DNA of 64,000 nt from an uncultured Alphaproteobacteria bacterium (GCA_937872985.1 CALMUW010000018.1:1-64000); one strand, 5' to 3'; positions 20,162-28,660 are shown, counted from the stretch's first letter. Made by a program: numbers and translations. Notes: a model not told the origin generated them from the letters alone.

Positions 20162-22111
20162 ATGGCGGTGACGGGCATCAACAGCGAGGACCGGCTGGTG
20201 CAGGCGACCTTCGCCGCGCATCTGAAGGACACGCTCGGCTGGGACACCGTCTACGCCTTCAACGAGGAGACCTTTGGGCCGGGTGGCACCCTAGGTCGCA
20301 AGGACACGACGGAAGCGGTGCTCACCCGCGACCTGCGCGAGGCACTTGAACGCCTGAACCCCGACTTGCCGCCATCCGCCATAGCCGATGCGTTGCGGGC
20401 GCTCACCCTGCATGATTTCAGCCGTTCGATGGTGCAGCACAATCAGGATTTCGCGCGGTCGATCCGCAATGGCGTGCCGGCTTCCTGGCGGGACGCCAAC
20501 GGCCAGCGTCGCGACGCCCGCGCCCGCGTGATCGACTTCGACAACAAGCCTGGCGCAAACCGCTTTCTCGCTGTGCGCGAGTTGAAACTCACCGGCCTGC
20601 GCACGCCGAACTACAACCGCCGCGCAGATCTCGTCTGCTTCGTCAATGGCCTGCCACTGGTCTTCATCGAGCTGAAGGCGGTCTACAAGAATATCCGCGC
20701 CGGGTTCGACGGCAATCTGCGCGACTACATGGACGAGAATGTCATCGCCCATGCCTTCCACCACAACGCCTTCCTAATCGTCTCGAATGGAGACCGTGCC
20801 CGCTACGGCTCGATTACCAGCGAATGGGATCATTTCTACGAGTGGAAGCGCCAGGACGAAGCCGACAAGGGCAAGGTGGATGCCGAGGCGCTGCTCGACG
20901 GCATGCTGGCGCATGACCGACTGCTCGACATCATCGAGAACTTCATCCTGTTTGACGAGAGCAAGGCTGGCAAAACCCGCAAGGTGGTGGCGCGCAACCA
21001 TCAGGTTCTCGGCGTCAACCGTGCCGTGGCGTCTGTCGCGCGTCAGGAGGAATTGAAGCGGGAGTTTCCACCCGAGAAGCGGCTTCAGCACCGCGTGATC
21101 GAATTGCCGCTGGAAAAGCGCGCCATCGCGGACCGGAAGCGGATTGCCGAGGCGAAAGAAGCGGGCCTGCCCGCGTCGGCGTCGTTCATTCCTCAAGGGC
21201 CGGTCAGCATCATCGAGCGGGCGCACCCGGAACTCGGGCGACTCGGCGTGTTCTGGCACACTCAAGGTTCCGGCAAGAGCTATTCCATGGCCTTCTTCGC
21301 TGAGAAGGTGCGTCGCAAGGTTGAGGGCAATTTTACCTTCCTGCTGATGACTGACAGACAGGACCTCGATAGCCAGATTTACAAAACCTTCGTGGGAACG
21401 GGCATTGCCGATGATGCCACGCCGCGTGCGGCTTCCGGCGCAGACCTCGAAAATCTGCTGAAGGAGAACCATCGCTACATCTTCAGCCTGATCCACAAGT
21501 TCAACCAGGATGTGGACCCGAAAAAACCCTATAGCGAGCGCGACGACATCATCGTGATTTCGGACGAGGCGCACCGGACCCAATCGGGCAGGCTCGCACG
21601 CAATATGCGCGTAGCGCTGCCGAACGCCGCGTTCATCGGCTTCACCGGCACGCCGCTGTTCAAGCAGGACGAGATCACCAAGCGCATCTTCGGCGGCTAT
21701 GTCTCGCAATACAATTTCAAGCGTTCCGAGGAAGATGGCGCAACCGTCAAGCTCGTCTATGAAAATCGAGGGGGGAAGCTCGGGCTGGCGCATGCCGACC
21801 TGAACGAGCGGATGGCCGAAAAGATCGAGCAGGCCGATCTCGACCCGGATCAGTCGGCGTTGCTCGATAAGCTGCTCGGTAAGGATTACGAGGTGGTCAC
21901 GGCTGACGAACGCCTCGACAAGATCGCGGCGGATTTCGTCGAGCACTGCGCGACGCGGTGGGAATCCGGCAAGTCGCTGTTCGTCTGTATCGACAAGATT
22001 ACCTGTGCGCGGATGCACCAGCGGATAATGCCGCGCTGGCGGGACAAAGGGGGCGGGGCGCGGGGGGGGTCCCAGGGCCATCGCGCCGCAGCGGCGGGGT
22101 CGGAAGCTTAA
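20162..22111 (+). CDS. hsdR: Type I restriction enzyme HsdR, N-terminal part (nuclease and first motor domain)
   Basis: 649 codons up to the stop. The N-terminal PD-(D/E)xK nuclease domain is visible as RADLVCFVNGLPLVFIELK. The first RecA-like helicase domain follows: Walker A HTQGSGKSYSM, a motif Ia-like LLMTDRQDLDSQIY, DEAD-type SDEAHRTQSG and motif III FIGFTGTPLF. After CARMHQRIMPRWRDK the reading becomes low-complexity (GGGARGGSQGHRAAAAGSEA) and then stops. If real, this product lacks motor domain 2 and the HsdM/S-binding C-terminus and should not restrict DNA. Confidence 0.9.
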   Translation: MAVTGINSEDRLVQATFAAHLKDTLGWDTVYAFNEETFGPGGTLGRKDTTEAVLTRDLREALERLNPDLPPSAIADALRALTLHDFSRSMVQHNQDFARSIRNGVPASWRDANGQRRDARARVIDFDNKPGANRFLAVRELKLTGLRTPNYNRRADLVCFVNGLPLVFIELKAVYKNIRAGFDGNLRDYMDENVIAHAFHHNAFLIVSNGDRARYGSITSEWDHFYEWKRQDEADKGKVDAEALLDGMLAHDRLLDIIENFILFDESKAGKTRKVVARNHQVLGVNRAVASVARQEELKREFPPEKRLQHRVIELPLEKRAIADRKRIAEAKEAGLPASASFIPQGPVSIIERAHPELGRLGVFWHTQGSGKSYSMAFFAEKVRRKVEGNFTFLLMTDRQDLDSQIYKTFVGTGIADDATPRAASGADLENLLKENHRYIFSLIHKFNQDVDPKKPYSERDDIIVISDEAHRTQSGRLARNMRVALPNAAFIGFTGTPLFKQDEITKRIFGGYVSQYNFKRSEEDGATVKLVYENRGGKLGLAHADLNERMAEKIEQADLDPDQSALLDKLLGKDYEVVTADERLDKIAADFVEHCATRWESGKSLFVCIDKITCARMHQRIMPRWRDKGGGARGGSQGHRAAAAGSEA

Positions 22112-23587
22112 ACCCGACGCCCCGCGCTGCCTGAGCAGGCCGACAAGCTGGAAAAGCAGGCGCAATGGCTCGATGAAACCATCGTCGAAATCATCATCAG
22201 CGAAGCCCAGAACGAGGTCGCTGATTTCAGGAAGTGGGACTTCGATATCATCCCTCACCGTGAGCGGATGAAGAAGGGGTTCGAGGTGGAGGGCGGCGAA
22301 CGCGTCGATGTCGAGACTGCTTTCAAGAACCCAAAACACCCGTTCCGCGTGGCAATCGTCTGCGCCATGTGGCTGACCGGCTTTGACGTGGAATGCCTGT
22401 CGACGCTTTACATCGATAAGCCGATGAAGGCGCATACGCTGATGCAGGCCATAGCGAGGGCGAACCGCGTCTATCCCGGTAAGGATCACGGTCTGATCGT
22501 CGATTATAACGGGATGCTGGCAAGTCTTCGGGCAGCGCTGGCGCAGTACGCACTCGACGAGGATGACGCAAGCGGTGAGGATATAGTCGCGCCGATCGAG
22601 GAGCGGGTACAGGCGCTCCTCGAAGCGATGGAGGCCGTCGAGGCCCATTTGCGGGGCCTTGGCTTTGATCCGAAGAACTTACTCGGCGCGAAGGGCTTTG
22701 CACGGATCATGGGCCTCGCCGACGCGGTGGAGGCAGTCTATTCAAGCGACGAGACCAAACGACGTTTTGAGATCATGGCCCGCGAGGTGTTTAGCCGGTT
22801 CAAAGCTCTGTTGGTTGAGCCGAGCGCGTGGGCCTTCGCCGAGCGGCACGACAACATCGAAGCGATCTACAAGAAGCTGACCGAACGACGCGATACCGCG
22901 GATGTGACTGCCTTGCTCAAGGAATTGCACCGGATCGTCAACGAAACAATTCGCACCCAGGCGCCTGGTGAAGATCAGGCGGAAGGGCTGACCTTTGATC
23001 TCAGCAGGATTGATCTCGATAAGCTTCGTGACGAGTTCGCCAAGAAGGTGCGGCGCAAGGCCACCGTGCTTCAGGATATCCGCGATGTCGTCGAGCAGAA
23101 ACTCGCCGATATGCTGGCCCGCAATCCGATGCGGATGGATTACCAGGTGAAATATGAGGGCATCATCGCTGATTACAACAACGAGAAGGATCGCACGACC
23201 ATCGAGGAAACCTTCAATCGGCTCCTGGAGCTAGTGCAGAGCCTCGATGAGGAACAGGAGAGGGCCGCGCGCGAAAACCTTACCGACGAAGAATTGGCGA
23301 TGTTCGATCTATTGAAGCGGGAGGACCTGACCAAGACCGACCGCGAGCGCGTCAAGCAAGCAAGCCGGGATATGCTTGCCTCTATCAAGGCCCGCCTCGC
23401 GGAACTCGATCGTTTCTGGGAAAAGGAACAAACAAAGGGCGAGGTGGAAGCGTTCATCCTCGACGGGATCTTCATGAATTTGCCTTCGCCACCCTTCACG
23501 CCCGACGAAAAGAAATTGGTGGCTGAAAACGTATATGCTCACGTTTGGCAGCAAGCGATGAGCGGCGGCTTTGCGAGGATGACTTAG
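22112..23587 (+). CDS. hsdR: Type I restriction enzyme HsdR, C-terminal part
   Basis: In frame with the N-terminal part. The first in-frame ATG is at 22268, but homology clearly begins earlier ([29 protein letters not shown]). It contains motor domain 2 with [21 protein letters not shown] and [13 protein letters not shown]. The long helical C-terminal region that docks on the methyltransferase follows, ending [14 protein letters not shown]. No RBS is evident at 22268, so independent translation is unlikely. Confidence 0.85.
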   Translation, partial: TRRPALPEQADKLEKQAQWLDETIVEIIISEAQNEVADFRKWDFDIIPHRERMKKGFEVEGGERVDVETAFKNPKHPFRVAIVCAMWLTGFDVECLSTLYIDKPMKAHTLMQAIARANRVYPGKDHGLIVDYNGMLASLRAALAQYALDEDDASGEDIVAPIEERVQALLEAMEAVEAHLRGLGFDPKNLLGAKGFARIMGLADAVEAVYSSDETKRRFEIMAREVFSRFKALLVEPSAWAFAERHDNIEAIYKKLTERRDTADVTALLKELHRIVNETIRTQAPGEDQAEGLTFDLSRIDLDKLRDEFAKKVRRKATVLQDIRDVVEQKLADMLARNPMRMDYQVKYEGIIADYNNEKDRTTIEETFNRLLELVQSLDEEQERAARENLTDEELAMFDLLKREDLTKTDRERVKQASRDMLASIKARLAELDRFWEKEQTKGEVEAFILDGIFMNLPSPPFTPDEKKLVAENVYAHVWQQAMSGGFARMT

Positions 23588-23588
23588 G

Positions 23589-23681
23589 ATGGTTGTTTTC
23601 GCACGCCTTCGCCTGCTCGACGCCCTCCTGGCCGAAGCTCTCATGCCGTTGAATGACCGCGAAATGGAGGCGGCGAAATGA
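23589..23681 (+). CDS. 30-residue leader ORF
   Basis: MVVFARLRLLDALLAEALMPL..., 1 bp after the hsdR stop. It ends in AATGA, so its stop overlaps the ATG of the next gene. Half of it is an amphipathic Leu/Ala/Arg segment. It may be only a coupling leader, or a leftover of the hsdR 3' region. No homology is recognised. Confidence 0.35.
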   Translation: MVVFARLRLLDALLAEALMPLNDREMEAAK

Positions 23682-24673
23682 GTATGGAAGAAAGAGACCT
23701 CACAGTCGCCAGATTCATATCTCTTTTTGAGAAACTCAAGCTGGGAACAGGCGACAGTTCAGCGGATCTGGTCAAACAGGCAAGTGAAGATTCCAGCATT
23801 TTTGATCTCTGCATGAAGCTGGTTGCAGTCGCTGACGAGCTGAGTGAGGCAGAGCTTTTGATGCCGCAAGCTTACTTTAGAAATGCCAACCCAGCCTTCA
23901 TCAAATCCTGGCGTGATTTTGAAGAACGCTATCGGGAGCCGCTGCATAAAATCGCGATTATAAATCTATCCCGCAGCGAAGACGGCAGCGCTACTGTCTC
24001 CATACCACGTAGCGCTATAGGAGAAGAACAGTGGTGGAAGGTAGCTAACGCTACTGGGCAGATGTATCAGAGTGCTATGCTCAGTTATATGTTTCTCACT
24101 GGAGTGATGGGAGACGAGTTCCGCACTGCTTATCGAAAGTTCTTTGGTACGGATGCTCCTGAAGTCAGTGCCCGTGAGGTATGGGAAACGCTCATCGACA
24201 AGGTTGGGCTTGATGTTTGTGGCGCAATGAGGCGCCGTAAGTTGTTGCCCTTCACATACGTCTCGGAAAAAATCAGCAAAAGGGAGAGTTTGGGCAAGAC
24301 AATTGGTCTTTTGGCAAACTTAGAAGACGCTCAAAAAGCCTTTGTCTTTGGTGCCATACGGTCGGCCTTCGGTTTGATGCGTTCCGTATTGGAATCGGTA
24401 TTGCGGGATCACGCAGGTGCCGAGGGTAAGGACCTTGAAGACTTGCTTAAGAGTGCAAAGCAACGGGGAAAATTGCCGAAAGGTCAGAATCGGGACGCAC
24501 TCTATAGCCTGAAGAAGACGGCCAACGTGTTCTTGCATACCGTTAGAAGGGACGACACCCGCACAGACCCATTTACGTATGAATGGTTGATAAGAATGGA
24601 CGAGCAAGAACTGGAGAAACAATTCGTTAGGCTGTACGTGGAACTTCGCAGTTTTGTCGAGAGTGTGAGATGA
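23678..24673 (+). CDS. Island hypothetical protein with DUF4145-like C-terminus
   Basis: 331 aa. The C-terminal ~110 residues follow the DUF4145-type plan: helix with SAFGLMRSVLESVLRDHAG, EDLLKSAKQRGKLP, then LKKTANVFLH (comparable to the L-x-x-x-x-N-x-x-x-H block) and a final amphipathic helix. DUF4145 domains are frequent next to restriction genes, but their function is not known. The N-terminal ~200 residues are not recognised. GGAGG sits 6 bp before the start. The gene is clearly AT-rich relative to hsdR, suggesting a different origin. Confidence 0.55.
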   Translation: MSMEERDLTVARFISLFEKLKLGTGDSSADLVKQASEDSSIFDLCMKLVAVADELSEAELLMPQAYFRNANPAFIKSWRDFEERYREPLHKIAIINLSRSEDGSATVSIPRSAIGEEQWWKVANATGQMYQSAMLSYMFLTGVMGDEFRTAYRKFFGTDAPEVSAREVWETLIDKVGLDVCGAMRRRKLLPFTYVSEKISKRESLGKTIGLLANLEDAQKAFVFGAIRSAFGLMRSVLESVLRDHAGAEGKDLEDLLKSAKQRGKLPKGQNRDALYSLKKTANVFLHTVRRDDTRTDPFTYEWLIRMDEQELEKQFVRLYVELRSFVESVR

Positions 24674-24749
24674 TCTCCCTGCCGGGCGACGGTTCGCTCG
24701 GACCAGACCCTTCGGGGCTGCGTACGCGCAATGATGGGGCGCCGATCCG

Positions 24750-25556
24750 ATGATCCGGGTTGCTGACATTTGGCCGATTGAGGCGCCAGAAAACTACAAG
24801 CTTCACTTCGCCCGCTGGAACCAGCAAAATCAGCCGCTCGAAGTCTGGGCGCGCGACAAGCGCGAATGGCAAGGCTGGCAGGAGTACCGACCAGCGCGCG
24901 ATGACTTCAATCGGCCATTCATCTTTTCGCTGATTCAGTTCTACCACGAGCCCGACATTTGGCTGTTCGGCGGCGTGTTCCGCGTGCTCGCCCGCCATGC
25001 CGATCGCTACGAGGTGGAACTCACCGCGGAAGGCAAGGGTTTTCTCGGGCGATTAAAGCTGCGATCCGCTTATCGCGAGCGCGCGACGCGGGTGAAGCTG
25101 GAGAACCACTATCCCGGTTTCGAGGTGCAGGAGATTTTGCGCGAGCCCTATTCCGGGCGGTCATTTCCGGGCTTCGAAGATATCGACCTGTCTTTCGAGG
25201 AGTTGGAAACGCTGGTGCGTAACGCTCGGCCAGACTGGCAGGCGGCGCTTTCCAGCGTGAAGGGTGTCTATCTGATATCCGACACTGCCACGGGCAAGCG
25301 TTACATCGGTTCGGCCTTTGGCAATCAGGGCATCTGGTCGCGTTGGCGCGACTATGCCGCCAGCGGTCACGGCGGAAACGTGGAACTTCGCGCCATCGTG
25401 AGCGATCCGACGCTGGACTATTGCCGCAAGTCATTTCGCTTCGCGCTGCTGGAAACGCGGCCAGCGCCGACACCTGACGAGGTGATTCTGGCCCGTGAGG
25501 CTTTTTGGAAACACATTCTGTTTACACGCGGCGAGCAGGGGTTGAACCGCAATTGA
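24750..25556 (+). CDS. GIY-YIG nuclease family protein
   Basis: 268 aa. The C-terminal domain shows GVY (172-174), YIG (185-187) in GKRYIGSAFGNQGIWSRW, and the candidate metal-binding glutamate E250 in AREAFWKHILFTR, the standard GIY-YIG set. The N-terminal ~160 residues are a separate domain seen beside many restriction loci (WARDKREWQGWQEYRP, FSLIQFYHEPDIWLFGGVFRV). It probably cleaves DNA, and the N-terminal part may recognise the target. Its stop overlaps the start of the next gene. Confidence 0.8.
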   Translation: MIRVADIWPIEAPENYKLHFARWNQQNQPLEVWARDKREWQGWQEYRPARDDFNRPFIFSLIQFYHEPDIWLFGGVFRVLARHADRYEVELTAEGKGFLGRLKLRSAYRERATRVKLENHYPGFEVQEILREPYSGRSFPGFEDIDLSFEELETLVRNARPDWQAALSSVKGVYLISDTATGKRYIGSAFGNQGIWSRWRDYAASGHGGNVELRAIVSDPTLDYCRKSFRFALLETRPAPTPDEVILAREAFWKHILFTRGEQGLNRN

Positions 25557-26611
25557 TGCAAGCCTTCATGCGTTACATTGGCATTGACTATTCGGGCGCG
25601 GGAACGCCGAACTCGAGCCTAAAGGGCTTGCGCGTCTATCTGGCCGAAGGCGAAGAGCCGCCTCTGGAAGTACTGCCGCCGCCGTCTGCGAAGAAGTATT
25701 GGACGCGACGTGGGATCGCCGAATGGCTGGTGGAGCGGCTGACCGAGGGCGTGCCGACGCTGGTGGGTATCGACCACGGATTTTCTTTCCCGCTGCGCTA
25801 CTTCGAAGTTCACGGTCTGTTGCCCGACTGGCCACGCTTTCTCGACGATTTACAGCGCCACTGGCCGACCGACGAAGATCACACCTGTGTCGATGGCGTC
25901 CGCGAGAGCTTTGCAGGGAATGGTGTGAAGCGCCTGGGCAACGCCCATTGGCGACGGTTGACCGAGGAATGGGCGGGCAGCGCGAAATCCGTATTCCACT
26001 TCGACGTTCCAGGGCAGGTAGCGAAATCCACCCATGCAGGAATTCCGTGGCTGCGCTTTATCCGCGAGCGCCTCGGGAAGCGTGTGCATTTTTGGCCGTT
26101 CGATGGCTGGGACATTCCGGCGGGCCTTTCGGCCATCGCCGAGGTCTATCCTGCCCTGTGGTCACGCGACTTCGCCCGCGAGGGCCGTACCGGCGACCAG
26201 CACGACGCCTTTAGCATAGCGGCCTCGTTGTGGCGTGCGGACCATGATGGCAGTCTTGTGAGGCTCCTCAACCCCAGTCTTTCTGCGTCCGACATTGGAA
26301 TTGCGAGTGTTGAAGGGTGGATCCTGGGCGTAGAGGAGGGCAAGAAAGGCAAAAAACGCTTAAGAGGCGACAAAAATGGAGGGGACCGCCATTTGGCCAG
26401 GAAGCATGCTCAGACCACCAGATTGGGCTATGTGAACAAGAACTTTCAAAGAGTCACCCGTCAGACTGACCAACCTGGAAATGATCACAGTCAGCGGGTC
26501 TATGTTCTAAATTGCGACAAATGTGGCCACGAGTATGGTGCCAATGGCTCAGATATCTGGCAAAGGCGCTGTCCTGTCTGCCAAAACGGAGCGAAAGGTT
26601 TGGACTACTGA
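25556..26611 (+). CDS. RNase H-like-fold protein with C-terminal zinc ribbon
   Basis: 351 aa from ATG 25556 (overlapping the previous stop; ATG 25568 also possible). It begins MRYIGIDYSGA, a strand plus Asp typical of RNase H-like folds, and continues with TLVGIDHGFSFPLRYFE and AKSVFHFDVPGQVAKSTHAGIPWLRF. Another conserved-looking acidic site is IAEVYPALWSRDF...DQHDAFSIAA. The last ~35 residues have a CxxC...CxxC zinc ribbon (CDKCGHEYGANG...RRCPVCQ). I recall both parts from uncharacterised proteins near defence genes. A nuclease or nuclease-partner role is inference. Confidence 0.65.
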   Translation: MQAFMRYIGIDYSGAGTPNSSLKGLRVYLAEGEEPPLEVLPPPSAKKYWTRRGIAEWLVERLTEGVPTLVGIDHGFSFPLRYFEVHGLLPDWPRFLDDLQRHWPTDEDHTCVDGVRESFAGNGVKRLGNAHWRRLTEEWAGSAKSVFHFDVPGQVAKSTHAGIPWLRFIRERLGKRVHFWPFDGWDIPAGLSAIAEVYPALWSRDFAREGRTGDQHDAFSIAASLWRADHDGSLVRLLNPSLSASDIGIASVEGWILGVEEGKKGKKRLRGDKNGGDRHLARKHAQTTRLGYVNKNFQRVTRQTDQPGNDHSQRVYVLNCDKCGHEYGANGSDIWQRRCPVCQNGAKGLDY

Positions 26612-26667
26612 ACGGCAACAGGATTTGAATGGACCTTGCCTACCGTCATCAAAGAAACCAAGCGGGC

Positions 26668-27243
26668 TCACGAAAATCCGGACACGGCCCTGTCAAGTCG
26701 TTGACTCAGTTTGCCAGGCAGTTTCTGAGCAAAGACCTTTGCAAGCTCATGGTAGTACCAACGGGTGCCTTCAGCGCCGCCGCTGAAACGAGACCAGAGA
26801 CCATCACCCAATTCCAGGAAGTCCTGATGGATTGCCTCAGCGTTATGGACCTTGTCTGCCAAGGATACCAAAAGGGATGTCACCGGCTTGTTGGGCAATA
26901 TCGAGAGGTATTTCTCCTTGCGCATGCGCCAGGCAGGTTTTGGCTCTGTCCAGGCGTCCGTGCAGTCACTCACAATTTGAGCCACTGCTTCACCAAAACG
27001 TGCCCTTACGTCTGAGAGTCTCGCTGCGCCACCCTGGTCTTCCGCGGCGTCATGGAGAAGAGCAGCAATTGCCTGGTCTTCCGTGCCGCCATTTTCAATA
27101 ACCAAGGCAGAAACTGCCATGAGGTGTGAGAAATAGGGAATAGCGGTGCCCTTCCTCGTCTGGGCACTGTGGAGGGCGTGAGCGTACTTCAGGGCAGCCT
27201 CAAAGCGACCCGTCAAAGCTGGGGTGGGATATGGTTCTCTCAT
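26668..27243 (-). CDS. HD-domain phosphohydrolase, SpoT/MESH1-like
   Basis: 191 aa from the ATG at 27243 (preceded by GAGAGA; a TTG at 27270 would add 9 residues). Motifs of the ppGpp-hydrolase HD fold: KYAHALHSAQTRKGTAIPYFSH, ALLHDAAEDQGG (HD plus ED, as in HDvvEDT of SpoT) and VSLADKVHNAEAI. No synthetase domain, so it resembles a small alarmone hydrolase. Other nucleotide substrates are possible. It is the only minus-strand gene of the island and sits at its right end. Confidence 0.75.
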   Translation of the reverse strand: MREPYPTPALTGRFEAALKYAHALHSAQTRKGTAIPYFSHLMAVSALVIENGGTEDQAIAALLHDAAEDQGGAARLSDVRARFGEAVAQIVSDCTDAWTEPKPAWRMRKEKYLSILPNKPVTSLLVSLADKVHNAEAIHQDFLELGDGLWSRFSGGAEGTRWYYHELAKVFAQKLPGKLSQRLDRAVSGFS

Positions 27244-27378
27244 TTCTCTCTCATCGGGTATGCCGGACAATCAGTATTTCTTATTGCCACGGCTCCAAAT
27301 CCCCAAATGGCATCCGCAAAAATTGCTGATGTCGATCGACACAGTGTCCGCCCTAAAAGGCCCTCACCGTCTAGAATT

Positions 27379-27398
27379 CTAGGACGTTTGCTAGGACG
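27379..27398 (+). promoter_or_regulatory. Paired CTAGGACG repeats near attR
   Basis: CTAGGACG at 27379-27386 and 27391-27398, the same orientation and 12-bp phasing as at 12216-12235. Between here and attR the DNA is AT-rich without a gene. Confidence 0.5.
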
Positions 27399-27454
27399 GT
27401 GTTGCGCCAGCAGAATTGAAAGGTAGAAAAAACAATGCATTAGAAGAGAATCTA

Positions 27455-27476
27455 GAATCCCTCCCTCTCCGCCACT
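27455..27476 (+). other. attR: distal copy of the tRNA-derived repeat
   Basis: 22 of 22 bases identical to 12072-12093. It reproduces the 3' end of tRNA-Ser without the rest of the tRNA. Confidence 0.9.
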
Positions 27477-27498
27477 TGCACATTGCAAACCCGAAAAC

Positions 27499-27524
27499 AG
27501 GTCCCTCGCGGGGCCTTTTTCTTT
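27499..27524 (+). terminator. Rho-independent terminator, probably the original tRNA-Ser terminator
   Basis: Stem AGGTCCC with GGGGCCT (one G-T pair), loop TCGC, then TTTTTCTTT. It lies 22 bp after attR and follows no gene now. A terminator at this distance is what one expects after the uninterrupted tRNA. Confidence 0.7.
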
Positions 27525-27823
27525 ATGTGCCAAAGGGGTTTGCAGGGACCATCCGCCCTTTGGAGACTGGCCAACCGCGCGAGATCAGTCTCCAAACGCC
27601 CGCCGTCTCTTTCCACCCGCCCTTGGCTCTCGGCGAGACGGATTCAAAATTCACATATATTTCAGTGAACTGACGGGATCGCGTTGCGCCCCTGTTTCGC
27701 TGGTTCCGGCTTGTTTCAAAGCAGACGGAGACGCGACACGGGCGGCGTGGTCGTTGGTATGTCTTGGGAATTTTGCGCGAAGTCTCTGATGACAAACGCA
27801 GTTCCCGCCCCTAGCCTGGCGCA
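27525..27823. other. Intergenic region with strong inverted repeats
   Basis: No gene recognised. It contains an 11-bp perfect inverted repeat, TTTGGAGACTG (27559-27569) and CAGTCTCCAAA (27586-27596). A second, looser pair CCGTCTC/GAGACGG follows within 50 bp. It may be a structured transcript or a recombination site. Confidence 0.4.
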
Positions 27824-28660
27824 ATGTCGAACGGGCCCTGGACAGATCAAGAGAACGACCTGATCGTCGCGGATTACTTCGCGATGCTGGCCGACGACGT
27901 CTCTGGTCGCCCCTACAACAAGGCCGAGCACCGGCGCGGGCTTCTGCCGCTGTTGAACGATCGGTCCGAGGGATCGGTCGAGTTCAAGCACCAGAACATC
28001 AGCGCCGGGCTGAAGGGTCTGGGTGAGGACTGGATCCCGGGCTACAAGCCTGCCTTCAATTTCCAGATGACGCTGGTAGATGCTGTGGCACGCTGGCTGG
28101 CGCTCAACCCGGCGTGGCTCAACCGCCATGCGGGTGCAGGAGCGCCGACTGGCCTGGCGGAGGCCCGGCCGATCTGGATCGGGCCGCCGCCCACGCTGTC
28201 GAACCAGCCGCCGCCGCAGGAGCTGGAGCAGATGCTGCACATCGCCCGCAAATTCGATGTCGCGGCGAGAGACGAGCGGAACCGCGCCCTCGGCCGCGCC
28301 GGTGAGGAGCGCGTCATGGCGCACGAACGTGCAGCCCTGAAATCAGCGGGCCGCGACGATCTTGCGCGCAAGGTCCGGTGGGTGTCGGAGGAGGATGGCG
28401 ACGGTGCCGGCTACGATATCGCCAGCTTCGCACCGGACGGTCGTCCGCGCCTGATCGAGGTTAAAACGACGAACGGCTGGGAACGCACACCCTTCCACAT
28501 CAGCCGCAACGAGCTGGCCGTGGCCGAGGAGCGGCGTTCGGAATGGTCCCTGTTCCGGCTCTGGAACTTCGCGCGCGAGCCAAAGGCGTTCGAGTTGCAC
28601 CCGCCGCTGGACGCGCATGTCTCGCTGACCGCGACGTCCTTTCAGGCGAGCTTTCATTGA
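27824..28660 (+). CDS. DUF3883 (restriction-nuclease-like) protein
   Basis: 278 aa. The C-terminal domain has GRAGEERVMAHERAAL, DGDGAGYDIASF, RLIEVKTTNG and FHISRNELAVAEE, the DUF3883 pattern with a PD-(D/E)xK-like D...ExK core. The N-terminal part (WTDQENDLIVADYFAML, EFKHQNISAGL) resembles a domain usually paired with DUF3883 in standalone accessory proteins. Role is probably in nucleic-acid processing or defence; not proven. It lies outside the att repeats, next to a recombinase relic, so it entered separately from the island. Confidence 0.75.
   Translation: MSNGPWTDQENDLIVADYFAMLADDVSGRPYNKAEHRRGLLPLLNDRSEGSVEFKHQNISAGLKGLGEDWIPGYKPAFNFQMTLVDAVARWLALNPAWLNRHAGAGAPTGLAEARPIWIGPPPTLSNQPPPQELEQMLHIARKFDVAARDERNRALGRAGEERVMAHERAALKSAGRDDLARKVRWVSEEDGDGAGYDIASFAPDGRPRLIEVKTTNGWERTPFHISRNELAVAEERRSEWSLFRLWNFAREPKAFELHPPLDAHVSLTATSFQASFH

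Larger units (their letters stand above)
20162..23587 (+). pseudogene. hsdR: hsdR interrupted by an in-frame stop
   Basis: The two halves below are in the same frame and together make one full-length type I restriction subunit, broken by TAA at 22109-22111 in a G/C-rich linker. A G8 run lies about 50 bp before the stop. Whether this is a true nonsense mutation or a sequencing error cannot be decided here. Confidence 0.75.
12072..27476. mobile_element. Genomic island integrated in tRNA-Ser(CGA), about 15.4 kb
   Basis: Bounded by a 22-bp perfect direct repeat (12072-12093 and 27455-27476) equal to the 3' end of the tRNA. It carries a tyrosine integrase next to attL, an excisionase-like HTH gene and a HUH-endonuclease-like gene. 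The payload is a type I restriction-modification locus with accessory genes. Composition varies along it: hsdM and hsdR are GC-rich like the chromosome. The segments at 13475-15300, parts of hsdS, 18856-20148 and 23678-24673 are visibly more AT-rich, so it is a mosaic. No conjugation or phage structural genes are seen. Confidence 0.9.

Noticed and set aside
22044-22072. Phase-variable poly-G tract in hsdR
   Set aside because: The frame after the G8 run is closed by a stop in the current reading but resumes in the same frame, so changing the G count alone would not restore the gene. An error or a nonsense mutation is simpler.
20774-22648. 624-codon minus-strand frame opposite hsdR
   Set aside because: Shadow of hsdR. 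Notable only because it reads across the hsdR stop codon region; composition is not protein-like.
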